Below are positions 1 to 5,130 of a stretch of 5,130 bases of DNA, piece by piece. Source of the DNA: UBA4655 sp964585575 (GTDB lineage: Bacteria > Planctomycetota > Planctomycetia > Pirellulales > UBA1268); contig CAZPEM010000187.1 of assembly GCA_964585575.1 (NCBI GenBank), positions 1-5,130 on the forward strand, given 5' to 3'. The notes under the pieces were generated by a model. The model ran no database searches. It was given only the letters and a program-made list of their open reading frames with translations, and was not told the DNA's origin. Numbering within the stretch: the stretch's first letter is position 1; every line of letters starts with the position of its first letter. Position numbers and translations under genes: made by a program.

Positions 1-1
1 C

Positions 2-763
2 GGCATCTGCGCGAGCCCCGCGGTTCAGAAACTAGTGACGATCTCGGAGTATTCGGCGCGGAGCATCCGCGAGCGGGTCGGCGCGACGCGGCCGATCCAT
101 GTGCTCTACCCGCCCGAGAAGGGTCGCCCGGAGTCCGAGGGTTTCTCGTGGCCGGGGATCGACCTTGCGGCGGATCCGTTCGCCGTCGTCCTCAACGCCG
201 GCCGCGAGGAGAAAAACGCGGCGTCGGTCGTCGCCGCCTTCGACCGGCTCTTCTCCGATCCCGCGTTCGCCGCCGCGAACCCGCGGATGAAGATCGTGCT
301 CACGGGCATCCGCGACCTCGATGAAGTCGGCGGCGCGAATCCCGTGCATCCCGGCAGGTTTCTCACGATGCCCCACCTCTCTGCGTCGCGGCTCGAGTGG
401 CTGCTCGCGCGGGCCCGGTTCCTCGCCTACCCGTCGTTCAACGAGGGCTTCGGCTACCCGCCGCTCGAGGCGATGACGCACGGCACGCCGAGCCTGATCG
501 GCAACAACACGTCGGTGCCCGAGGTCTGCGGAGCCGCCGCCGTGGCCTGCGATCCGTTCGACCTCGACTCGGTCGTGGCCGGGATCCGCACGATCCTCGA
601 CACGCCGCCGTCGGCCGACGACCTTCGAAAGCAGCTCGCCGCGACCGCGGCGCGGCAGCGGGCCGACATGCGGTCGCTCGCCGATCTCGTCTGCGGAAGG
701 TCCACGGTGACGGCGTCGATCGAAGGGCACCTCACATTGGTTCTCTGCACGAGGGCAGCCTGA
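2..763 (+). CDS. GT4-type glycosyltransferase, C-terminal part (5' end outside window)
   Basis: Likely a cytoplasmic retaining glycosyltransferase that moves a sugar from a nucleotide donor to a growing glycan; donor and acceptor are unknown. The reading frame is open from the left edge to TGA 761-763, giving 253 visible residues. The GTG at position 35 is not a credible start, because TISEYSARSIRERVG follows in-frame GT-like sequence and matches the segment just before the C-terminal Rossmann domain of GT4 enzymes. Numbering from base 2, the fragment shows GREEKN (67-72, with R68 and K71 in the usual donor-phosphate positions) and the E-x7-E signature within NEGFGYPPLE (E148 and E156). GNNTSVPEVCG (167-177) follows, then a C-terminal helix region. 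About 130-170 N-terminal residues are probably missing, judging from usual GT4 lengths. The last 25 or so residues look unlike a conserved GT end and overlap the ribosome binding site of the next gene. The family call is firm; the specificity is unknown. Confidence 0.93.
   Translation, partial: GICASPAVQKLVTISEYSARSIRERVGATRPIHVLYPPEKGRPESEGFSWPGIDLAADPFAVVLNAGREEKNAASVVAAFDRLFSDPAFAAANPRMKIVLTGIRDLDEVGGANPVHPGRFLTMPHLSASRLEWLLARARFLAYPSFNEGFGYPPLEAMTHGTPSLIGNNTSVPEVCGAAAVACDPFDLDSVVAGIRTILDTPPSADDLRKQLAATAARQRADMRSLADLVCGRSTVTASIEGHLTLVLCTRAA
751..755 (+). promoter_or_regulatory. Ribosome binding site for the first methyltransferase gene
   Basis: GAGGG lies 7 bases before ATG 763. It sits inside the last codons of the glycosyltransferase gene, next to the TGATG stop/start overlap. 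It supports ATG 763 as the start over the longer in-frame opening that runs upstream through the glycosyltransferase gene, and it fits translational coupling. Confidence 0.6.
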
Positions 764-1614
764 TGCTCGAACTCTTCGCGAACGAACTTGCCGAGGTCGA
801 TCGGAAGCTCGCCAAGGACTCGACCGCCGAACTTCCGGAGGCGCTACGGACTATTCCGCTCGAGGTGTTCGGCGAACTCTGCCTCGGCGTACCGGAAAAC
901 CTGGCCGCGATCCGTTCCCGGCTGCCGACGATGGCGTCCGACGAGGTGCAGCGGAACTGGACGGGCAACTGCGGGCAGGCCCTCATGAACCAGTCGGTGG
1001 CATTCGTGCGGACCATGCTCTCGATGCGCGGCGGCTGCGGTGGCAAGGAGACGGCCGCCCTGCGGATCCTCGACTTCGGCTGCGGCTGGGGGAGGCTGCT
1101 TCGACTGCTGCTCAAGTACGTGCCCGCCGAGAGGCTCCATGGTGTCGATCCGTGGCACCGATCGATCGACCTCTGCCGCGAGCACGGCATCCCTTGCAGG
1201 CTGGCCTTGAGCGACTACATCCCACGTTCACTGCCGTTCGAAGGTCCGTTCGACCTCGTCTACGCCTTCAGCGTGTTCACGCACCTGAGCGAATCGACGG
1301 CCCGCACCGCGCTCGCCACGATCCGTAGATCGATTGCCGAGGACGGTCTGCTATGCCTCACGATCCGCCCGATCGAATACTGGCAACACCACGGGCCGAA
1401 GGGGGAGCCCGCGTGCATCGAGCGACATCGTGACCGAGGATTCGCCTTTCTGCCCCACGCAGAGCGCGAGCCGATCGAGGGGGAGATCACCTATGGTGAC
1501 ACGTCGATGACGCTCGAACATCTCGCCACGCTCGCCGAGGGCTGGAAGATCGCGGAGGTCGAATGGAACAGCTCCGACCAGCTGCAGGTCCTGGTCGCGC
1601 TCGTCCCCTCGTGA
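763..1614 (+). CDS. Class I SAM-dependent methyltransferase
   Basis: Predicted soluble methyltransferase of 283 residues that uses S-adenosylmethionine. Its place in a glycan operon suggests it methylates a sugar or sugar precursor, but the substrate is not shown. Motif I is ILDFGCGWG (102-110). The acidic residue that usually binds the SAM ribose is D129 in HGVDPW. The strand-4 region reads FDLVYAFSVFTHLSE (163-177), and strand 5 plus the following loop reads TIRPIEYWQHHG (200-211). An N-terminal helical region contains RNWTGNCGQALMNQS (64-78), probably a cap or substrate-side element. The frame is open for about 120 codons upstream, but those residues are not protein-like and lie within the glycosyltransferase gene. 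ATG 763 has a good ribosome binding site and shares one base with the upstream stop (TGATG). The domain is complete with no missing SAM-binding element. It resembles the methyltransferase domain of the last gene in the window. Confidence 0.93.
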   Translation: MLELFANELAEVDRKLAKDSTAELPEALRTIPLEVFGELCLGVPENLAAIRSRLPTMASDEVQRNWTGNCGQALMNQSVAFVRTMLSMRGGCGGKETAALRILDFGCGWGRLLRLLLKYVPAERLHGVDPWHRSIDLCREHGIPCRLALSDYIPRSLPFEGPFDLVYAFSVFTHLSESTARTALATIRRSIAEDGLLCLTIRPIEYWQHHGPKGEPACIERHRDRGFAFLPHAEREPIEGEITYGDTSMTLEHLATLAEGWKIAEVEWNSSDQLQVLVALVPS

Positions 1615-1621
1615 GCGTCGC

Positions 1622-2326
1622 ATGAAGGTCGCGATCCACCAGATCTTTTACGACGACTCGCAGCGGCGGGGGCTCGACCCCGCGTTCATTCCCTACGACA
1701 ACCGGTCGAACCCCGATCCCGACTGGCGGGAGTACCACGTCTTCCGCACCGAGTATCTCGCCGGCCACGTCCGCGACGGGGAGGTCACGGGCTACCTGTC
1801 GTGGAAGTTCGGGATGAAGACCCGCGTCCGCGGCCACGCCTTTCTCGACTTCATCGACCGCCATCCCGGCCGCGACGTCTGGTTCCTGAATCCGCACGGC
1901 ATCGAGCCGCTGCCATTCCGGAACGTCTGGCTCCAGGGGGAGCATCATCACCCCGGCATCCTCCATCTCGCCCGCCGCGTCTTTCGGAAGGTCGGGATCG
2001 ACTGCGATCCCGAGTCGCTCGAGCAGCCGGCAAGCGAGGTGCTCTACTGCAACTACTGGGCGGGGACCCGCCGGTTTTGGGACGCCTACATCGCGTTCTG
2101 CGAGCCGGTCCGCGACTGCCTGCTGCACGGCCTCGACGACGACGACCGGCGGCTGCTCCACACGCGGGCCGACCGCACGATCGACGCCTGCTACATCCCG
2201 TTCATCATGGAGCGTCTTTTCAGCACGCTGCTCGCGGTCCGCCGCGATCTCTCGTTCGCCGGCTGGGACGGCGAAGGGGCCCGGCGGCCCCGGCGGAACT
2301 GGCTCGGCTGGCGGAGGGCGTCGTGA
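1622..2326 (+). CDS. Uncharacterised protein of polysaccharide-locus type, possibly glycosyltransferase-related
   Basis: A complete 234-residue soluble protein with no signal peptide or membrane segment. I do not recognise a characterised family. The opening pattern, HQIFYDD (6-12) then LDPAFIPYDN (18-27), NPDPDW (30-35) and an aromatic-rich stretch, recalls proteins annotated as hypothetical in capsule and O-antigen clusters that begin with a similar Q-I-Y-Y / D-P-x-F-I-P-x-D-N pattern; this is from memory. Other likely conserved blocks are GYLSWKFGMKT (57-67), VWFLNPHG (86-93), WLQGEHHHPGI (103-113), CNYWAG (143-148) with FWDAY (152-156), and PFIMERLFSTLLA (193-205). The F-I-x-E-R-L-F element recalls the C-terminal part of DUF4422-type capsular glycosyltransferases, so a transferase role is possible. 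There is no clear D-x-D motif. ATG 1622 follows the upstream stop by 7 bases without a strong ribosome binding site, so translation may rely on coupling. The last 20 or so residues are Arg/Gly/Trp-rich and overlap the next gene. Confidence 0.85.
   Translation: MKVAIHQIFYDDSQRRGLDPAFIPYDNRSNPDPDWREYHVFRTEYLAGHVRDGEVTGYLSWKFGMKTRVRGHAFLDFIDRHPGRDVWFLNPHGIEPLPFRNVWLQGEHHHPGILHLARRVFRKVGIDCDPESLEQPASEVLYCNYWAGTRRFWDAYIAFCEPVRDCLLHGLDDDDRRLLHTRADRTIDACYIPFIMERLFSTLLAVRRDLSFAGWDGEGARRPRRNWLGWRRAS
2313..2318 (+). promoter_or_regulatory. Ribosome binding site for the membrane protein gene
   Basis: GGAGGG lies 4 bases before GTG 2323, inside the end of the preceding gene. It is the strongest Shine-Dalgarno match in the window. 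It selects the GTG that forms a GTGA overlap with stop 2324-2326, over the much longer upstream opening of the same frame. Confidence 0.7.
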
Positions 2327-3690
2327 GCCGTCGATCGATCGTCGCCGTCGCCGGCACGCTCGGAGCGGCGGTCGTGCTCTTCTGGGTCGGCTCGTTCGGC
2401 GTGAACGTGCCGATCGCCGACGACTGGGACCACGTGAAGACGAGCGTCCGCTGGCACGACCACGGCATCGACGCACAGTCGCTCGTCGCTCCGCACAACG
2501 AGCACTGCCTCGCGATCCCAAGGCTCCTCAACCACGCGGCTCTCGTGGCCACGGGCGGCAACTACCGCGCGGTGCTCTTTCTGAACGCGGCCATGGGGAT
2601 CGGGGCGATCGCGGTCGTGCTCGCGTTCGCGAGCCGCTGGCCGCTCGCGCACACGGCCTTCGCCGCCCTCGCCGCCGCCATCGCCGCCCTCATGTCGGGC
2701 TGGTGCCAGTGGCAGAACTGGATCTGGGCCTTCCAAACGCCCTGGTTCCTCCTGCCGCTCATTCTCGTCGCGGCGGCCGTCGCGGTCGCGCGGGCCGGTT
2801 CCATTCGGCGTGCGGTGGCGGCGACGGCGGTGGCCGCGATGCTCGGACCCTTGTGCATGGCCAACGGCCTCTTCGTCGGCTGGGCCCTCCTGCCGGCGGT
2901 TGCGGTGCGGCTCGCCGACGAGCCTCGTGGCACACGGTGGCGGCCGCTCGCGGTCGCCGTCGCGATCGTCGTCGCGGCGACGACCTTCGGCGTCGCGATC
3001 GTGGCGCGATCCCGCGGGCCGAACCTGGGTGGGGTCGCGGCGGTGTGTGCCTCCCCGCTCGAGGCGATCTGGCAGTTCCTCGCCGTGGTCGGAAGCCCGC
3101 TCGACCCGCGGGGGGCGTTCCACGGCAGGAAGACGCTGTCCGCGATTGCGGGCGGGCTTTCGCTCGCCCTCGGCCTTGCGGCGGCGATCGCCGGCCTGCG
3201 GGCAGCGCGTTCGCGATCGCCGCGGGATCTCGGCCCGGGGTTTGCGCTCATGGGCTACGGCCTCACGAGCATGGGGGTGGTCGTCGTGGGCAGGCTGTCG
3301 ATGCTCGCCGGCAGTCCGGTGGAGAGCCGCTACTCCACGTTGGCCATCGCCTGGCACGTCGGCGTGCTGCTCACCTGCGGCTGGCTCGCCGCCGACGCGG
3401 TCGGCCGGGGCGCACGGACCTGGAGGATGCTGCTTGCGGCCGCGTCGATCGCCTGCGTCGTGGCCACGCTCATGGGCATGAGGCTCCTGTTTCACCACGG
3501 CGAGAACATGAGGCGTTCGCTCGAGGAGCACCAGGCGATCTACCGCGACGCAAGGGAGCCGAACGGCCGCGAGAAGCTCCAGAAGATTTCGCTGCACTAC
3601 GGCGCCGACGGAATCCTCGAGCGGCTCGACGGCATGCGCCGCGCCGGCATCCTCCACGGCGACTATGCCCCGACCGGGGCGGAAGAATGA
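2323..3690 (+). CDS. Polytopic membrane protein, GT-C-like, putative glycosyltransferase
   Basis: A 455-residue integral membrane protein with about 10-11 hydrophobic segments, roughly at 6-25, 84-104, 109-125, 140-157, 162-178, 182-198, 209-228, 272-292, 307-324, 339-358 and 369-387. A soluble, charged C-terminal tail of about 65 residues follows. Directly after the first segment the putative outer loop carries ADDWD (32-36) and PHNEH (57-61). GT-C glycosyltransferases, which use lipid-linked sugars, place catalytic acidic residues in this same first loop. WCQWQNWIWAFQTPW (127-141), MANG (179-182) and ESRYSTLA (334-341) look like further family blocks. I recall similar hypothetical membrane proteins with a D-D-W / H-N-E-H / W-Q-x-x-N-W pattern, but none with a proven activity. 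The GTG start has a GGAGGG ribosome binding site and overlaps the previous stop by four bases. A polymerase, flippase or non-catalytic role remains possible; GT-C is inferred from topology and the acidic loop. Confidence 0.9.
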   Translation: MSRRSIVAVAGTLGAAVVLFWVGSFGVNVPIADDWDHVKTSVRWHDHGIDAQSLVAPHNEHCLAIPRLLNHAALVATGGNYRAVLFLNAAMGIGAIAVVLAFASRWPLAHTAFAALAAAIAALMSGWCQWQNWIWAFQTPWFLLPLILVAAAVAVARAGSIRRAVAATAVAAMLGPLCMANGLFVGWALLPAVAVRLADEPRGTRWRPLAVAVAIVVAATTFGVAIVARSRGPNLGGVAAVCASPLEAIWQFLAVVGSPLDPRGAFHGRKTLSAIAGGLSLALGLAAAIAGLRAARSRSPRDLGPGFALMGYGLTSMGVVVVGRLSMLAGSPVESRYSTLAIAWHVGVLLTCGWLAADAVGRGARTWRMLLAAASIACVVATLMGMRLLFHHGENMRRSLEEHQAIYRDAREPNGREKLQKISLHYGADGILERLDGMRRAGILHGDYAPTGAEE

Positions 3691-3695
3691 GGTGA
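3689..3695 (+). promoter_or_regulatory. Ribosome binding site for the last gene
   Basis: GAGGTGA lies 4 bases before ATG 3700 and overlaps the TGA stop (3688-3690) of the membrane protein gene. It supports ATG 3700 as the start and indicates that the two genes are cotranscribed. Confidence 0.6.
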
Positions 3696-3699
3696 GACG

Positions 3700-5130
3700 A
3701 TGGCATCAACCTGGCAGTCGATCGCTGCGGACGCATGCAGGCCGGTTTACGGCTTCCACGACGTCGAGAACGGCTTCGTCTGGTCGACGCACGGCTTCGG
3801 GCTCTTCTTTTCGGAGGCGGGCAAGGAGCCGGGGCCGATCGTGCTTTCGGTCGTCAACCCGCATGGCGAGATCACGCTCGAATGCCGCCTCGGCGACCGC
3901 TCGCTCGCGGTGAAGCTGCCGCACGGCGAGCACCGCATTCTCCTCGATGCGGATGTCACCGGCCGGTTCGTCGATTTCACGGTCTCGCCGAGGATTCTCA
4001 TCGGCACCGACGTCCGCGAGCTCGGCCTGTTGTTCCGGAAGGTCACGCGGGAAACCGCCCCCGGCCCGGAATGCCGGCGGCTCCTGCCGCAGAGCCCGTC
4101 CGAGCGAACCATCGCCCCGAACTCTCCCGACGGGCTCGACAGGCTCCGCGCGGCCGCGGACGCGATCGGCTCACACGTGGTCGGCGGCTTTCTCCGCGAG
4201 GGCTGGTTCAAGGCGGCCTGGGGCGATGGCGGCTTTCGCCTGCAGCTTCACCCCCCGCTCTGGATGCCGCTCGGCGACGCGATCGGCTGCACCCTCTCGA
4301 TCAACGGACGCGATGAGACCGTCGCCTTTCGCCGCGACGACAATCATCCCAATCGGTATCGGGCCGTGCTGCCCTTGCAATCGATCACGGGAAGGGCGAC
4401 GGGGCTCACCGGACTCATCGATGTCGAGGAGCCGATCGACTTCGAACTGCGGCCCGACGCCATCGGCCGCTATCGGTGGCAGGGCGTGCACTGGCGGGGC
4501 CGCGGCGCCGACAGCCTGCCCGATGCGAAGAACATCACGCGGGTGGCCGGGCCGGTGAGCGTCGAGAATTTCCTGCTGCACGGGGCAAGCTGGTACGTAA
4601 AGCTCGAGCGGTTCGCGGAAACGCTTCTCCCTGGCGGCCTTGCCGGCGCCCGGCGGATCGTGGACTGGGGCTGCGGCTGCGGACGGATCGCGAGGCACGC
4701 GCCGCCGGAGCACCGGCCGAAAGTCGTGGGCTTTGACATCGATCCCGTGAACATCGCCTGGTGCCGGGAGCATGTTCATGGCATCCGGTTCGAGCACTGC
4801 TCGGTCGAGCCGCCGCTTGCGGTCGAGGACGACTCGGTCGACATCCTCTTCGCCCACTCCGTTCTCACGCATCTCGGAGAGGATCACCAAAACCGCTGGC
4901 TCGCGGAGATACGACGCATGCTGCGGCCGGGGGGCCTCGCCTTCCTGACGGTGCTCGCGGAGCTGTCGTGGTATGAGCGGTTTTACCCGCATGGCCGAAC
5001 GCCGGAGGTGATCGCGGAGTATCTCGAAAAGGGGTTCGTGGACCACGGTTGGCAGCAGGACGTCGGCGTCGATGTCGACTGCCCCGGCGCCTACGTGCAG
5101 GTCTCGCACGGGCTCGACTACGTGCGGTCG
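3700..5130 (+). CDS. Beta-rich domain protein fused to a SAM-dependent methyltransferase (3' end outside window)
   Basis: The frame is open from ATG 3700 to the right edge: 477 codons with no stop, so the C-terminus is missing. Residues about 17-115 look like a beta-sandwich with PVYGFHDVENGFVWS (15-29), ending in RELGLLFRKV. I associate this pattern with accessory domains attached to polysaccharide glycosyltransferases and methyltransferases. Residues about 155-265 form a second beta-rich stretch. From about 285 a class I methyltransferase domain follows. It has motif I IVDWGCGCGR (320-329), the acidic ribose-binding region VVGFDID (342-348), SVLTHL (387-392), and the EIRRMLRPGGLAFLTV block (403-418) typical of Methyltransf_11/12 proteins. 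The likely role is methylation of a glycan or its precursor, with the N-terminal half perhaps recognising carbohydrate; both are inference. The start has a ribosome binding site and lies 9 bases after the previous stop. Further domains could follow downstream. Confidence 0.92.
   Translation, partial: MASTWQSIAADACRPVYGFHDVENGFVWSTHGFGLFFSEAGKEPGPIVLSVVNPHGEITLECRLGDRSLAVKLPHGEHRILLDADVTGRFVDFTVSPRILIGTDVRELGLLFRKVTRETAPGPECRRLLPQSPSERTIAPNSPDGLDRLRAAADAIGSHVVGGFLREGWFKAAWGDGGFRLQLHPPLWMPLGDAIGCTLSINGRDETVAFRRDDNHPNRYRAVLPLQSITGRATGLTGLIDVEEPIDFELRPDAIGRYRWQGVHWRGRGADSLPDAKNITRVAGPVSVENFLLHGASWYVKLERFAETLLPGGLAGARRIVDWGCGCGRIARHAPPEHRPKVVGFDIDPVNIAWCREHVHGIRFEHCSVEPPLAVEDDSVDILFAHSVLTHLGEDHQNRWLAEIRRMLRPGGLAFLTVLAELSWYERFYPHGRTPEVIAEYLEKGFVDHGWQQDVGVDVDCPGAYVQVSHGLDYVRS

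Noticed and set aside
397..762. Upstream extension of the first methyltransferase to an ATG at 397
   Set aside because: This part overlaps the conserved GT4 E-x7-E region in another frame and translates to Arg/Ala-rich sequence. ATG 763 has a ribosome binding site and the TGATG coupling.
1801..2322. Upstream extension of the membrane protein to position 1801
   Set aside because: The extension is Arg/Pro-rich and lies opposite the phase of the conserved 1622-2326 protein. GTG 2323 has GGAGGG at the right distance and starts directly before the first membrane segment.
1487..2521. Open frame of 344 codons on the - strand
   Set aside because: It spans the junctions of three well-supported + strand genes and is Arg-rich without motifs, consistent with a composition artefact.
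2191..3657. Open frame of 488 codons on the - strand opposite the membrane protein gene
   Set aside because: Its translation is a low-complexity mix of Arg, Glu, Asp, Gly and Pro typical of a shadow frame in high-G+C DNA, and it has no domain pattern. The + strand frame shows clear membrane segments and motifs and a good ribosome binding site.
2703..3695. Second + strand open frame of 330 codons within the membrane protein gene
   Set aside because: Its translation is Arg/Gly/Ala-rich low complexity with no membrane segments or motifs; it is a shifted-frame shadow.
3688..3702. Possible terminator or promoter between the membrane protein gene and the last gene
   Set aside because: Only nine bases separate the genes and they hold a ribosome binding site; there is no room for a hairpin with a T-run.
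3665..4558. Three + strand open frames (3665-3913, 3735-4316, 3947-4558) out of phase with the last gene
   Set aside because: All are Arg/Ser/Ala-rich and motif-free. The frame from ATG 3700 is continuous across them and carries the beta-domain and methyltransferase patterns.
4171..5109. Open frame of 312 codons on the - strand opposite the last gene
   Set aside because: The + strand frame through this region contains a full set of methyltransferase motifs and stays open to the window edge. The antisense translation shows no recognisable pattern.

Overview
The window is a continuous stretch of protein-coding DNA, about two thirds G+C by spot counts. All supported genes lie on the + strand. 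The G+C bias, heavy use of codons ending in G or C, and gene content suggest a Gram-negative-type bacterium with a surface-glycan locus. Planctomycetota would fit the style of the proteins, but no phylogenetic marker is present, so that placement is a weak guess.

Layout: (1) positions 2-763 hold the C-terminal part of a GT4-type glycosyltransferase cut by the left edge. (2) 763-1614 is a 283-residue class I SAM-dependent methyltransferase. (3) 1622-2326 is a 234-residue soluble protein of an uncharacterised type that I associate with polysaccharide clusters. (4) 2323-3690 is a 455-residue multi-pass membrane protein with GT-C-like features. (5) 3700 to beyond the right edge is a large protein with a beta-rich N-terminal half and a second SAM-dependent methyltransferase domain. 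The junctions are a 1-base overlap (TGATG), a 7-base gap, a 4-base overlap (GTGA) and a 9-base gap, so the five genes are almost certainly one operon. No space is left for internal terminators or conventional intergenic promoters.

Together the genes suggest synthesis and decoration of an envelope or extracellular polysaccharide. A cytoplasmic GT4 enzyme would add sugars, one or two methyltransferases would modify the glycan or a precursor, and an integral membrane protein could transfer a lipid-linked sugar on the outer face of the membrane. Donors, acceptors and glycan structure cannot be read from the sequence. I saw no RNA gene, mobile element, CRISPR array or origin. The most notable points are the two methyltransferases sharing an S-V-x-T-H-L motif, the beta-domain fusion in the last gene, the two uncharacterised proteins, and strong over-representation of GATC and CGATCG.
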